Positions 23,892 through 33,359 of a stretch of DNA of 64,000 bases are shown here, in pieces. Position numbers and translations under genes: made by a program. This DNA comes from Rathayibacter sp. VKM Ac-2754 (GTDB taxonomy: Bacteria; Actinomycetota; Actinomycetes; Actinomycetales; Microbacteriaceae): assembly GCF_009807095.1 (NCBI RefSeq), contig NZ_WUCC01000002.1:186001-250000 (forward strand), given 5' to 3'. Under the pieces are notes generated by a model. It worked only from the letters and a program-made list of their open reading frames with translations. It did no database searches and was not told the origin of the DNA. The first letter of the stretch is position 1; every line of letters begins with the position of its first letter.

Positions 23892-25553
23892 TCAGCCTAG
23901 GTCGACACCGCTCGCCGAGTCGTCCGTGAACGGACCGCGGGCCTCGTCCGCAGGTGAGCTGCCGCTCAGAGCCTCGTCGCGCGGGTGTGAGCCGTCCACG
24001 GGGCGGTAGTGCCGGACCACCGAGGCGTTCGCGCTCGCCGGATCGCGCTCCTCGATCACGAGGCGCTGCACGAGGGCCGGCTCGGTGGGGGTCAGCTCGA
24101 TCCGGCACTCGAGATCGCCCGTGCGTCCCGGGAGGAGGAACGTCAGCTGGGCCGCGGACGCGCTCCACAGCATCCGCTCGGTCAGCGGGGCGGCACCGCG
24201 AGCCTCGTCCAGGCCGCCGACCTCGGCGAGCGCGGCGGAGAGCCGCTCTCGACGGACGTCGGCCGGGACGTCGCTGAGCAGGTTCGGGCTGAAGAGCGCG
24301 GCCGCACCGGGAGCGGCCACGTCGCCGAACCGGACGATCGCGTCCTCGACGGCCCGCGCGGCGGCGAGGGTCGACGGCAGCAGGGCGATCTCCCGGGCGG
24401 GGAGGTCGAGATCGACGAGGACCGCTCGGAGCATCGCCGCAGCGGGGACCGCGGCTCGCACGCCGTCGGTGTTCGCGAACACGGCCACTCCGATCCCCGA
24501 GGCGGGATGCCAGCGCATGTTCGCCGACCATCCGGGCAGCCCGCCGGAGTGCTGGACGAGCGTGCCGAAGCGCTCGTCCTGCTCGACGACCAGCCCGAGG
24601 CCGTAGGCGGCGGAGGCGAGGTGCGGGCTCGCCGGCTGGAGCGGTCCTGCGGGGATGGTCGTCGATCCGCGCTGCATCTCGCGGCGCGACGCGCGGCTGA
24701 GGATCGCGTCGTCCGCGTTCTCCGGGTCGAAGGCGCTGCCGAGCCAGGAGCTCCAGCGGGCGATGTCCGGGAGCGTGCTGAACAGGCTCGCGGCGCAGGC
24801 GCCGACCCCGGATCCGACGACGGGTCGCGCGGACCAGGTCCGGCCCCGGTCGACCGTGCTGAAGCCCTGGGCGATCCCTCCCCCGACGCCGTCCGCCGCG
24901 TAGTCGGTGACGCGGTAGCGGGTGCCGGTCAGCCCGAGCGGTTCGAGCAGCTCGGAGGCGACGAGGTCGGCGAACTCCCGGCCCGACACGTTCTCGACGA
25001 GGATCCCGAGCAGCCAGAAGCCGATGTTCGAGTACTGGTAGCCGTCTCCGGGCCGTTCGGTGAAGGCGAGTCCTCGGGCGACGAGCGCGAGGAACTCCTC
25101 CCGCGCCATACCCATCTCGTGGTCGGCCCAGCCGTTGTCCTCCGGCAGTCCGGAGCAGTTGCTCAGGACCATCCGCACCGTGACCGGCAGGACGACACCG
25201 GCCCGGTCGACCGGATCCGTGAACTGCGGGACGTGCGCCGACAGCCGGTCGTCGAGGGTGAGCAGGCCCCGATCGCGCAGGAGGAGGACGGCCGCGGCCT
25301 GGAAGCTCTTCGAGAGGGAGGCGATCCGGTAGACCGTGTCGCGACGCGGGAGTGCGCCGGACGCATCCGCCTCCCCGATCGCGTGCTCGAACAGGATCCC
25401 CCGGCGGTCGAAGACCGCGTAGCTGATCGACCGGGCGACGGGTGCGTCCCGGTCGAACCAGTGCGTGAGCGCGTCGATGACGGACGCGGACAGCAGCCCG
25501 GCATCCCCGCCCGGATCGCCGTCGTGCCCCGAGGTCGTTCCCGCTGCCGTCAC
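23892..25553 (-). CDS. Serine hydrolase, class C beta-lactamase/penicillin-binding-like
   Basis: 553 aa from GTG 25553, chosen as the last start before the conserved fold; the open frame continues upstream to 25799, and an AGGAG lies 13 nt before the GTG. Catalytic motifs are SLSK (IASLSKSFQAA), YSN (YQYSNIGFWLL) and HSGG (LVQHSGGLPGWSANM). No signal peptide is present with this start, so a cytoplasmic peptidase or esterase is plausible. The C-terminal third is a beta-rich extra domain common in this family. First gene of a three-gene operon. Confidence 0.88.
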   Translation of the reverse strand: MTAAGTTSGHDGDPGGDAGLLSASVIDALTHWFDRDAPVARSISYAVFDRRGILFEHAIGEADASGALPRRDTVYRIASLSKSFQAAAVLLLRDRGLLTLDDRLSAHVPQFTDPVDRAGVVLPVTVRMVLSNCSGLPEDNGWADHEMGMAREEFLALVARGLAFTERPGDGYQYSNIGFWLLGILVENVSGREFADLVASELLEPLGLTGTRYRVTDYAADGVGGGIAQGFSTVDRGRTWSARPVVGSGVGACAASLFSTLPDIARWSSWLGSAFDPENADDAILSRASRREMQRGSTTIPAGPLQPASPHLASAAYGLGLVVEQDERFGTLVQHSGGLPGWSANMRWHPASGIGVAVFANTDGVRAAVPAAAMLRAVLVDLDLPAREIALLPSTLAAARAVEDAIVRFGDVAAPGAAALFSPNLLSDVPADVRRERLSAALAEVGGLDEARGAAPLTERMLWSASAAQLTFLLPGRTGDLECRIELTPTEPALVQRLVIEERDPASANASVVRHYRPVDGSHPRDEALSGSSPADEARGPFTDDSASGVDLG

Positions 25554-25928
25554 CGTGTGGATCCTGACTCCTGTGCTCCGCGCCTCGCGCGCAGAGAGCC
25601 TGATCGCGACAGTAGACCACTTGCCGAGTCCGTCTCGCCGCCCTCTCTCCCGTTCGGCGACAGTGCGGCAGGAATGCGCAGAAGAGGTGACGATCCTCTC
25701 TCGATGATTCATCGCTGTCGGCTCTGTCCGGGACGACTCGACGGCGTGAACACCCGATTCCGAGAAGGGACGGCGCGAAGAGGGGATCTGCCAGCGCACC
25801 TTGCGGGTGTTGTCCCTAGAGCGGTCGGACCTGCCGGATCAGAATCCGGAAGGACCGTCGGAGGATCGCCGGTCGGAGCCATTCGGGTTGGCTCCGGCAT
25901 CCGATCGATCCTCCTGGGCGCAGGCCCG

Positions 25929-25969
25929 CTCGGCCGTGACGGGAAGCCAGGTTCGCCGTCACGGCCGAG
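25929..25969. terminator. Long perfect hairpin in the serine hydrolase-epimerase gap
   Basis: CTCGGCCGTGACGG (25929-25942) and CCGTCACGGCCGAG (25956-25969) pair over 14 bp around a 13-nt loop. There is no U-tract. It lies in an 845-bp gap (25554-26398) that has no confident gene except a weak short frame near its end. The hairpin may be a terminator or a mobile-repeat remnant. Confidence 0.5.
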
Positions 25970-26042
25970 GTCGCCTTCTGTCCAGAGACGTCTCTCTGTC
26001 GAGGGCGTCATCGGTGGGGCTCCCGGGCGAAGAGCATCGCTG

Positions 26043-26216
26043 GTGATCCGTCCGGCGATACTGATCTCGGGCAGGGATGCGCCCACCGACTCGATCCAGG
26101 CGGTCCGCCGCTCTCTCGAGCAGGGGCATCCGATCCTCAGAGGCGCCGATCGCCGCGAAGTGGATGCGACTCTGGCACTGATGGTCCAGACGCTGCACCG
26201 CGCGATGACGGACTGA
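26043..26216 (+). CDS. Possible short protein, unknown
   Basis: 57 aa from GTG 26043. The segment DAPTDSIQAVRRSLEQGHP and the following REVDATLALMVQTLHRAMTD look protein-like and helical, unlike the Arg/Gly/Pro noise in neighbouring frames. The frame runs open far upstream, so the start is uncertain. No ribosome binding site is convincing. It could equally be a fragment of a decayed gene. Confidence 0.3.
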   Translation: MIRPAILISGRDAPTDSIQAVRRSLEQGHPILRGADRREVDATLALMVQTLHRAMTD

Positions 26217-26398
26217 TCCGCACTCTCCTCTCCGCGCTGTCGCTCGGTGCTCTCCCGCGGCGATTCGCAGCGTCCCTCGGCGTGGCGACGTCGAGGTTCC
26301 TCCCGAAGCGGCTGCGCCGTGAGGGAATCGACTGCGGCGCGCCCCTCGAGCCGAGGGCATCGCACTCCCCCGCCGCCTCACAGAAAGCCAGGTCGACC

Positions 26399-27394
26399 AT
26401 GACGCTCAGTGTTCTGTTCATCGGAGGAACGGGCATCATCAGCTCGGCCTGCGTCGTCCGCTCCCTCCTGCTGGGTTTCGACGTCACGGTGCTGAACCGC
26501 GGCACGACCGCGATCCGCCCCCTCCCGGACGGGGTCCGCGAGCTCCGCGGCGACATCCGCGACGCCGAGTCCGTCCGCGCCGCGCTCGGCGACGAGAGCT
26601 TCGACGTCGTCGTCGAGTTCGCCGCCTTCACTCCCGAGCACGTGCAGCAGGACATCGACCTGTTCACCGGGCGCACCGGTCAGTACGTCCTCATCAGCTC
26701 CGCGTCCGCCTACCAGACCCCGCCGAGCCGGCTGCCGGTCACCGAGTCGACTCCGCTGCGCAATCCGTTCTGGGAGTACTCGCGGGACAAGATCGCCTGC
26801 GAGGACCTGCTGGTGGCCGAGTACCGCCGCAGCGGCTTCCCGATCACGATCGTGCGGCCCTCGCACACCTACGATCGGACGGCTCTGCCGGTCGACGGCG
26901 GCTGGACGGTCGTCGACCGGATGCGCCGCGGCCTCGAGGTGGTCGTCCTGGGCGACGGCACGTCGCTGTGGACGCTCACCCACACCGACGACGTCGCGGT
27001 CGGTCTCGTCGGGCTGTTCGGCGCGACCGGAGCGATCGGCGAGGCCTTCCACATCACCGGCGACGAGACGCCGACCTGGGACCAGATCCACCACGCGCTC
27101 GCCGCGGCCGCAGGAGTCGAGGCCCGCCTCGTGCACGTGACCTCGGACGCGATCGCGGCGGCCGACCCCGCTCTCGGCGCCGGGCTCCTGGGCGACAAGG
27201 CCCACTCGATGGTCTTCGACAACGCCAAGATCCGGAGCCTCGTGCCCGCCTTCTCGCCGACCGTCCGCTTCAGCGACGGCGCGCGCGAGATCGTCGAGTG
27301 GTACGACGCCGATCCGTCGCGCCGGGTCGTCGACGCGCGGATGAACACGCTCTTCGACTCGCTGATCGAGGCCTACCGGCCCCGCCCGCTCTGA
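26399..27394 (+). CDS. NAD(P)-dependent epimerase/dehydratase (extended SDR)
   Basis: 331 aa from ATG 26399. It has the extended SDR Rossmann motif FIGGTGIISSACV, LNRGTT, the acidic LRGDIRD, SSASAY and YSRDK (atypical YxxxK) plus VRPSHTYD. The C-terminal half holds the substrate-binding region HTDDVAVGLVGLFG and FHITGDETPTWDQIHHAL. The closest look is to plant CSP41-like and nucleotide-sugar or isoflavone reductase-like proteins of actinobacteria. The first motif GGTGxI resembles GxxGxxG. Substrate unknown. Confidence 0.88.
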   Translation: MTLSVLFIGGTGIISSACVVRSLLLGFDVTVLNRGTTAIRPLPDGVRELRGDIRDAESVRAALGDESFDVVVEFAAFTPEHVQQDIDLFTGRTGQYVLISSASAYQTPPSRLPVTESTPLRNPFWEYSRDKIACEDLLVAEYRRSGFPITIVRPSHTYDRTALPVDGGWTVVDRMRRGLEVVVLGDGTSLWTLTHTDDVAVGLVGLFGATGAIGEAFHITGDETPTWDQIHHALAAAAGVEARLVHVTSDAIAAADPALGAGLLGDKAHSMVFDNAKIRSLVPAFSPTVRFSDGAREIVEWYDADPSRRVVDARMNTLFDSLIEAYRPRPL

Positions 27395-27406
27395 CGCGAC
27401 CTCGCC

Positions 27407-27460
27407 GATCGAGCCCTCGGCCCTCGCCGCGGGCGTATCGAGATCCACGGCCGTCAGAAG
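27407..27460. repeat. Degenerate left arm of the composite palindrome
   Basis: The sequence starts GATCGAGCCCTCGGC and has GGGCGTATCGAGATCCAC, followed by CCGTCAGAAG, matching the left half of the copy at 27508 and of 57173. It lies just downstream of the epimerase stop. The intervening bases 27461-27507 contain no recognised feature. Confidence 0.55.
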
Positions 27461-27507
27461 CCCGGGTCTCCTAGGAGAGGTCACCTCACCGGTGTCGCCC
27501 CGTCCTC

Positions 27508-27634
27508 GCTGATCGAGTAGCCCGCGCAGCGGGCGTATCGAGAGCCACGTCCGTCAGAAGGCCTGGCCATGAGGCCGATCTGCTGACGTCGGTGGGTCTC
27601 GGTACGCCCCTGCGGGGCTGCGGGCTCGACCAGC
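27508..27634. repeat. Composite palindrome, copy B (both arms)
   Basis: Left arm GCTGATCGAGTAGCCCGC plus GCAGCGGGCGTATCGAG; right arm GGTCTCGGTACGCCCCTG plus CGGGGCTGCGGGCTCGACCAGC. The interior CCACGTCCGTCAG/CTGACGTCGGTGG also pairs, so the 127-bp unit can fold into a long imperfect hairpin. It lies in the 383-bp gap between the convergent epimerase and HEAT-repeat genes. A further right-arm fragment, GGCTACTCGACCAGC, is at 27702-27716. Confidence 0.85.
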
Positions 27635-27692
27635 ATGGGTGGCGACGGGCACCGCCTTCTCCCTCAGCACGGAGACGCGCCGCCGCTCCGCC

Positions 27693-27716
27693 GCCTGGGG
27701 CGGCTACTCGACCAGC
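27693..27716. repeat. Right-arm fragment of the composite palindrome
   Basis: GCCTGGGGCGGCTACTCGAC then CAGC repeats the 3' end of the composite element. It is a third partial copy within 310 bp and indicates local duplication or repeated insertion. Confidence 0.55.
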
Positions 27717-27777
27717 GGGCGCGCATGGTCTCGTCCCAGTAGATCCGCCACCGCCGGAGGGCCCGGCCGGCTGGTCG

Positions 27778-28356
27778 TCAGGCGCGCGCGTCCCGGAGCG
27801 CGTCTGCCGACTGCTGGGCCACGCGGCGGACATCGCGGTCGGGGTCCCGCAGCATCGCGGTCAGCGTCTGCTCGACGCTGGCCGCGAACTCGCCCTTCTC
27901 GTCGCGACCCGAGGTGGTGCCGGCGACGGCGACGGCCGCCAGCGCGCGGGCTCCGGCGGCGCGGACGCGGGGGTGCTCGTCGGTCGTGAGGCGCGCCAGC
28001 TTCTTCTGACCGCCCAGGAGGCGCTCGGCGCAGACCCGCGCGCACATCTCGCGGACGCGCCAGGAGGCGTTCGCGAGACCGGCGGTCACGGCCTCGGCCG
28101 CGGCGTCGTCCCAGACGTACAGCAGGGCGCGGGCGCCCCACAGCTCGGGCCAGTAGAGCGACGGTGCACCCTTCAGGATCCCGTCGGCGTGCTCGCCGCC
28201 GACCGTCAGCAGGAAGGACTCGCCCTCGTAGCCGCCGGTGAGCAGGGCGGCAGCGCGCAGGGCGACGGTCCGCTCCCCCTCGCGGGCGACCTGGGCGCGC
28301 AGCCGGTCTTCGAGGGAGTCGGTCAGGGTGACGGGCGGTTCGCTGTCGGGAGTCAT
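27778..28356 (-). CDS. HEAT repeat domain protein
   Basis: 192 aa. Short helical repeats are visible: SLYWPELWGARALLYVWDDAAAEAVTAGLANASWRVREMCARV, KKLARLTTDEHPRVRAAGARALAAVAVA and LTAMLRDPDRDVRRVAQQSADAL, each with the D-x-x-V-R pattern of HEAT/PBS repeats. Such repeats mediate protein binding. It begins 66 bp after the end of the glutamine synthetase gene on the same strand, so read-through is possible. No partner is obvious. Confidence 0.85.
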   Translation of the reverse strand: MTPDSEPPVTLTDSLEDRLRAQVAREGERTVALRAAALLTGGYEGESFLLTVGGEHADGILKGAPSLYWPELWGARALLYVWDDAAAEAVTAGLANASWRVREMCARVCAERLLGGQKKLARLTTDEHPRVRAAGARALAAVAVAGTTSGRDEKGEFAASVEQTLTAMLRDPDRDVRRVAQQSADALRDARA

Positions 28357-28422
28357 GTGGGTCCCCAGAGTACCCGGACGCCGGTCCGGGACCGCCGCTG
28401 TCGAGCGGTCCCGGGCGGGGCG

Positions 28423-30600
28423 TCAGAGGATGAAGAGCATCTCCTGGTAGGTCGGCAGCGGCCACAGGTCGTCGGCGATGATGCTCTCGATGGTGTCCGC
28501 GGCCGTGCGGACCGCGTTCATCGCCGGCAGCAGCGTGTCCTTCGCGTGCTGCGCCTCCGCGAGGGCGTCGTGCGCGACCTCCTCGGCGAGCGCCGAGGTG
28601 AGCGTCGCGAGGGCGGCCCGCAGGGCGGTGACGGAGTCGCCGACCTCGGTGAGCGGCGCGAGGTCGGCCTCGACCCCGGCCGCCTTCAGTGCTCCCACGT
28701 TCACCGCGAGCTCCGTCTGGTGCCGTACGGCCGCGGGCAGGATGGAGGTCCTGCCCATCTCGAGCGTGAGCCGCGCCTCGACGCCGATGCTGAGGCTGTA
28801 CTGCTCGAGGCCGATCTCGTACCGGCTGTGCATCTCGCGGTGATTGAACACCCGGTACTTCTCGAACAGCGCCAGGGCCTCGTCCGTGATCAGCTCGGGC
28901 AGGGCGTCCAGCGTGGTGCGCAGGTTCGCCAGACCGCGTCGCTCCGCCTCGACGGGCCAGGCGTCCGCGTAGCCGTCGCCGTTGAAGACGACAGCGCCGT
29001 GCTCGGTGATGATGCGGGTCAGCAGCTCCTGCACGGCCGTGTCGAAGTCGGCGCCGTCGGCGACCGCGTTCTCGAGCTCGGTCGCCGCGTAGTCGAGCGA
29101 GTCGGCCATGATCGTGTTGATCGTGACCATCGGGCCGCTCACCGACTGCATCGATCCCGGTGCGCGGAACTCGAAGCGGTTGCCCGTGAAGGCGAACGGG
29201 CTGGTGCGGTTGCGGTCACCCGGGTCCGTCGGCAGGACGGGGAGGGTGTCGACTCCGATCTGCATCGTGCCTTTGCCCTTCGACGAGGTCGCCGGGCCCT
29301 TCGCGAGCTGCTCGAAGACGTCGCCGAGCTGGTCGCCGAGGAAGATCGAGATGATCGCCGGCGGCGCCTCGTTGGCGCCCAGGCGGTGGTCGTTCGAGGC
29401 CGATGCGACCGAGGCGCGCAGCAGCCCGCCGTAGAGGTGCACCGCGCGGATGACCGCGGCGCAGAAGACGAGGAACTGCGCGTTCTCGTGCGGGGTGTCG
29501 CCCGGGACGAGGAGGGAGCCGAGCTCGCTGTTGCCGAGCGAGAAGTTGACGTGCTTGCCCGAGCCGTTGACGCCCTGGAACGGCTTCTCGTGGAAGAGGC
29601 ACTCCATCCCGTGCTTCTTGGCGATCGTCTTGAACGTGGTCATCAGCAGCTGCTGGTGGTCGGCCGCGATGTTGCCGCGCTCGAACATCGGCGCGATCTC
29701 GAACTGGCCGGGCGCCACCTCGTTGTGCCGGGTCTTCGCGGGGATGCCGAGCTTGAACAGCTCCCGCTCCGTGTCCATCATGAAGCCGAGCACACGCTCC
29801 GGGATCGCGCCGAAGTAGTGGTCGTCGAACTCCTGGCCCTTGGGCGGCGTGGTGCCGAAGAGGGTGCGCCCGGCGTTCAGCAGGTCGGGCCGCGCGAGGA
29901 AGAAGTGCCGGTCGATCAGGAAGTACTCCTGCTCGGGTCCGCAGAAGGACACGATCTTCGCCGGATCCGCGTGCCCGAAGAGCGTGAGGATCCGCGCGGC
30001 GTGCTCGCCCATCGCCTGCTGCGAGCGCAGCAGCGGCGTCTTGTGGTCGAGCGCCTCCCCCGTCATCGAGACGAACACGGTGGGGATGCAGAGGGTGTTG
30101 CCGTTCGGGTTCTCGAGGACGTACGCCGGGCTCGTGACGTCCCACCCGGTGTAGCCGCGGGCCTCGAAGGTGTTGCGCAGGCCGCCGTTGGGGAAGCTCG
30201 AGGCGTCCGGCTCGCCCTGGACCAGCGTCTTGCCGGCGAACTCCGCGAGGGCGGAGCCGTCGCCGACGGGCTCGAAGAACGAGTCGTGCTTCTCGGCGGT
30301 CAGGCCCGTGAGCGGATAGAACACGTGCGCGTAGTGCGTCGCGCCCTTCTCGAGCGCCCAGTCCTTCATGGCCGAGGCGACGGCGTCGGCGACCAGCGGG
30401 TCGAGCTTCGCTCCGTGCTCGATCGTGGCCATGACCGACTTGAAGACCGACTTCGGCAGTCGCTGGCGCATCACGATGGTGCTGAAGACGTTCTCGCCGA
30501 AGATCTGCCCGGGCGCCTCCGCGTCGGTGAAGCTGACGGCCGGGGGCACGTACGCCTCGACGTCCTTGATCGCATCGCGACGAACCGTGTTCCCACTCAT
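28423..30600 (-). CDS. glnN: Glutamine synthetase type III
   Basis: 725 aa, the length of GSIII enzymes. The N-terminus [15 protein letters not shown] and [16 protein letters not shown] is GSIII-type; the active-site region shows [78 protein letters not shown] and the C-terminal TQ-rich helices. It makes glutamine from glutamate and ammonium with ATP. A GlnR-type box sits 84-99 bp upstream. The ammonium transporter gene 5 kb away shares this motif. Whether it replaces or supplements a GlnA elsewhere cannot be seen. Confidence 0.96.
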   Translation of the reverse strand: MSGNTVRRDAIKDVEAYVPPAVSFTDAEAPGQIFGENVFSTIVMRQRLPKSVFKSVMATIEHGAKLDPLVADAVASAMKDWALEKGATHYAHVFYPLTGLTAEKHDSFFEPVGDGSALAEFAGKTLVQGEPDASSFPNGGLRNTFEARGYTGWDVTSPAYVLENPNGNTLCIPTVFVSMTGEALDHKTPLLRSQQAMGEHAARILTLFGHADPAKIVSFCGPEQEYFLIDRHFFLARPDLLNAGRTLFGTTPPKGQEFDDHYFGAIPERVLGFMMDTERELFKLGIPAKTRHNEVAPGQFEIAPMFERGNIAADHQQLLMTTFKTIAKKHGMECLFHEKPFQGVNGSGKHVNFSLGNSELGSLLVPGDTPHENAQFLVFCAAVIRAVHLYGGLLRASVASASNDHRLGANEAPPAIISIFLGDQLGDVFEQLAKGPATSSKGKGTMQIGVDTLPVLPTDPGDRNRTSPFAFTGNRFEFRAPGSMQSVSGPMVTINTIMADSLDYAATELENAVADGADFDTAVQELLTRIITEHGAVVFNGDGYADAWPVEAERRGLANLRTTLDALPELITDEALALFEKYRVFNHREMHSRYEIGLEQYSLSIGVEARLTLEMGRTSILPAAVRHQTELAVNVGALKAAGVEADLAPLTEVGDSVTALRAALATLTSALAEEVAHDALAEAQHAKDTLLPAMNAVRTAADTIESIIADDLWPLPTYQEMLFIL

Positions 30601-30683
30601 TGCTGCTCCTCTGCCCGGCCCTCAGCGGCCCGTCGGGTCGCGGGTCGCTCCGGCTCACGCTACGGACGGGGTGTGGCGGCGGC

Positions 30684-30699
30684 GTTTCGGGGGCGTGAC
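30684..30699 (-). promoter_or_regulatory. GlnR-type box upstream of glnN
   Basis: On the minus strand the sequence is GTCAC-GCCCCC-GAAAC, an exact match to the GTnAC-n6-GAAAC half of the actinobacterial GlnR binding site. It lies in the 234-bp gap upstream of glnN (30601-30834). Only one convincing half-pair is present, so binding strength may be moderate. Confidence 0.65.
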
Positions 30700-30834
30700 G
30701 GTCTCTCACCGATACCGACCTCCATGACGGGCGGCCGCTCCGCAGCCCCTACGTCTCTCTGGCAGCTCGAAGAACCGCTCCTCCGCTTCCATCAGGGCAC
30801 GGTGCTCCCACGCGCGTGAGGAGCGCGCACATGC

Positions 30835-32235
30835 TCACCAGTCGGCGGGCCCAGCGCTCCCCGCGGGGTACTCCTCGAGGGGAGCCTCGCCGCGCGCCCA
30901 CTCGGTGAGCACCGGAGTGACGATGCGCCAGCACTGCTCCGCCACGTCGCCCGGCACCGACAGCAGCGTGTCGCCCTGGAGGATCCCGGCCAGGACCTGC
31001 GCATAGGGGTCGAGCGTGGCCGTCCCGGGCTGCGCCTCGAGCGTCACCCGCTCGAGGTCGGTGAGATCGTCGGCCGAGTTCACGAAGAGGTCGAGGTGCA
31101 CGTCGCCGCCCTTCAGCGACATGCGCAGGACCGTCCCGGCCTCCTCAGCCGCACCGCGCAGGCCCCGGGGAGGCGTCGCGGGACGGAAGTGCACCGCGAC
31201 CTCGGAGCGCGGGTCGCCGATCCCCTTGCCGGAGCGCAGCAGGAACGGGACCCCGGCCCAGCGGGGCGAGTCGATCTGCAGCAGCACCTGGGCGAGCGTC
31301 TCGGTGCCGGCGGAGGGGTCGACGTCGGGCTCGTCGACGTACGAGGGGAAGAAGCGGCCGTCCACGCGACCCTCGGTGTAGCGGGCGCGGCGAGCGGAGG
31401 AGGGATCGTCCCGCCACAGCCGGACGGCTCCGAGCACCTCGGCCATCCGCTCGTGGACGTCGCGCGCGACGATCTCGTCGGGTCGCTCCATCGTGGTGAG
31501 GGCGAGCACCATCAGGAGGTGGCTCTGCAGCATGTCCCGCAGCGCACCGGTGCCGTCGTAGAACGCGGCGCGCCCCTCGATCCCCAGCGTCTCGTCGTAG
31601 ACGATCTCGATCTTCTCGATGTTCTCGGCGTTCCAGCTCGACTCGAGCAGCCGGTTGCCGAAGCGCAGTCCGAGCATCCCCATCACGGTGGTGTTGCCGA
31701 GGAAGTGGTCGATGCGCCAGAGGCGGCCCTCGGGGAGGACGGCAGCGAGCGCGGTGTTCAGGGCGACCGCGTCGTCGAGGTCCTCGCCGAACGGCTTCTC
31801 GATGGCGACGACGAGGTCGTCGGGGAGCTCGATCGCGGCGAGCGAGTCGGCGACGGCGTGGCCCATGGCGGGCGGGAGGGCGACGTAGAGCACCGGAGCC
31901 GACGGGCACGCGTCGAGCAGGGCCTTCAGCTGCTCCGGGTCGGAGGCGTCGGTCGCGACGAAGAAGGCGCGCGAGACCAGCGACTCGACGGTGTGCGCTG
32001 ACGTCCCGGCGGTCTCGAGGCTGCGCCGGACGAGCGCCTTCCACTCGTCGTCGCTCTGCGGCGTCCGCGCGGCGCCGATCAGCGTGAGCTCGGAGGCGCG
32101 GGCGAGCTCCGCCACCCGGCCGAGGCCCGGGATGAGCAGCCGCTCAGTGAGATCGCCGCCCGCTCCGAGGATCGCGATGGTGCGCTGCGTCCCCTCGAGC
32201 GTGGTGGCCTCGGGGATTCCGGCCTGATCGGTCAT
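30835..32235 (-). CDS. zwf: Glucose-6-phosphate dehydrogenase family protein
   Basis: 466 aa from ATG 32235 (GAAGGAG just before). It has the nucleotide fold ILGAGGDLTERLLIPGL, the EKPFGEDL motif, the substrate signature RIDHFLGNTTVMGML (DHYLGK in the canonical enzyme, here DHFLGN), MLQSHLLMVLALTTMERP and a C-terminal beta domain with RSGKGI. The length is a little short for G6PDH (about 490-510). It oxidises glucose-6-phosphate with NADP+ if active. The Asn in place of the signature Lys is notable, and the context lacks other pentose phosphate genes; it may be a second G6PDH-like copy. Confidence 0.82.
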   Translation of the reverse strand: MTDQAGIPEATTLEGTQRTIAILGAGGDLTERLLIPGLGRVAELARASELTLIGAARTPQSDDEWKALVRRSLETAGTSAHTVESLVSRAFFVATDASDPEQLKALLDACPSAPVLYVALPPAMGHAVADSLAAIELPDDLVVAIEKPFGEDLDDAVALNTALAAVLPEGRLWRIDHFLGNTTVMGMLGLRFGNRLLESSWNAENIEKIEIVYDETLGIEGRAAFYDGTGALRDMLQSHLLMVLALTTMERPDEIVARDVHERMAEVLGAVRLWRDDPSSARRARYTEGRVDGRFFPSYVDEPDVDPSAGTETLAQVLLQIDSPRWAGVPFLLRSGKGIGDPRSEVAVHFRPATPPRGLRGAAEEAGTVLRMSLKGGDVHLDLFVNSADDLTDLERVTLEAQPGTATLDPYAQVLAGILQGDTLLSVPGDVAEQCWRIVTPVLTEWARGEAPLEEYPAGSAGPADW

Positions 32236-32378
32236 CGTGTCTCCTTCGTGGGATCGTGACGTCGCGCCGCACCACCGCCTGCACCGGTCTGCGATTCCGG
32301 GCGCGTCGGTGGTATCCGACTTCTGCAGTGTTCCGGACCCACCTGACCGTCCGGCCCACGACACTCGGCGAGGGGGTC

Positions 32379-33287
32379 TCAGGCGGCGCCGCGCTCCACG
32401 GCCGCGGCCACCCTCCGCAGCGCCGCGAGCACCGTGCGCACCGGCGTCCGGGCGAGTGCGTCGGGGCGGGCCAGCACGTCGACGTGGCGGACGAGCGAGG
32501 CGCCGACGACCGGCCGCAGCACCATCCCGTCGACGGCGAGCGCGGCCGCCGTGATCCGCGGCATCACGGCGAGGGCGGCGCCGGCGCGGACGACGTGCGC
32601 CGCGACCGAGAACTCGTTGATCCGGTGCTCGATCCGGGGCGACTCGCCGATCAGGGCGCCGAGGTGCTCGAGGACCCCGGTGAGCGGGAAGCCCTCGTGC
32701 GTCGAGATCCAGCGCTCGGTGCGCAGCTGCTCGGGCCGGATGCCGGCCTGGGCGGCGAGCGGGTGATCGGCGGGCAGGGCGATGTCGAGGGGCTCGACGA
32801 CGAGCGGAGTCACGACGAGGCGGGCGAGGGGCCACGGCGGGTCGTGGGCCAGGCGGTGGGCGATTACAAGGTCGTGGTCGGCGGTGAGGCCCGCGAACGC
32901 GTCCTGGGCGACGTCTGCGTCGGCGAGCGAGACGCGCGGGCGGCCGTCGAGCTCCCGCAGCAGCGGGCCGAACAGGGCGAGTCCCGCGCTGTGGAAGGCC
33001 GAGAGGCCGACCGACCGCTCCTCCTGCTCGAGGAACGACTCGACCGCGTCCCGCGCCTGGGCGAGAGCCTCCTCCACCCGCGTCGACGCGACGGCGAGGG
33101 CCTCCCCCGCCTCGGTGAGCACGAGCCTGCGGCCGTCCTTGACCGTCAGCGGCACCGGGATCGCGGCCTGCAGCGCCGCGAGCTGCTGAGAGACGGCCGA
33201 GGGGCTGACGTGCATCGCGGTCGCGACGGCCGCGACGCTCCCGCGGTCGCCGAGTTCGCGGAGGAGGCGGAGTCGAGTCGGATCCAC
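32379..33287 (-). CDS. LysR family transcriptional regulator
   Basis: 302 aa. An N-terminal winged HTH is seen (RLRLLRELGDRGSVAAVATAMHVSPSAVSQQLAALQAAIPVPLTVKDGRRLVLTEAGEAL), followed by the linker helix and a periplasmic-binding-like effector domain with LDIALPADHPLAAQ and VRAGAALAVMPRITA. It is divergent from the EamA transporter with 72 bp between, so it probably controls that gene. The effector may be a small amino-acid-like compound, unknown here. Confidence 0.92.
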   Translation of the reverse strand: MDPTRLRLLRELGDRGSVAAVATAMHVSPSAVSQQLAALQAAIPVPLTVKDGRRLVLTEAGEALAVASTRVEEALAQARDAVESFLEQEERSVGLSAFHSAGLALFGPLLRELDGRPRVSLADADVAQDAFAGLTADHDLVIAHRLAHDPPWPLARLVVTPLVVEPLDIALPADHPLAAQAGIRPEQLRTERWISTHEGFPLTGVLEHLGALIGESPRIEHRINEFSVAAHVVRAGAALAVMPRITAAALAVDGMVLRPVVGASLVRHVDVLARPDALARTPVRTVLAALRRVAAAVERGAA

Positions 33288-33300
33288 GAGTCCTTCCTAA

Positions 33301-33312
33301 TGCAACGATGCA
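33301..33312. promoter_or_regulatory. Candidate LysR operator
   Basis: TGCA-ACGA-TGCA, a small palindrome with T-n10-A ends, in the 72-bp space between the divergent LysR and EamA genes (33288-33359). Position and symmetry fit an LTTR site, but the match is short. Confidence 0.45.
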
Positions 33313-33359
33313 GGAGATACCCGTTGTTCTTCCGCGTTCCCGCCCGCGACAGTGGTCGC

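Noticed and set aside
25709-26365. 218-aa minus-strand frame upstream of the serine hydrolase
   Set aside because: Its sequence is Arg/Ser/Pro-rich without domains or a plausible start, and the third-position bias is weak.
27592-30819. Giant 1075-aa open frame on the plus strand
   Set aside because: It runs antisense to the HEAT and glutamine synthetase genes and through the repeats, with Val/Arg/Glu composition typical of antisense frames.
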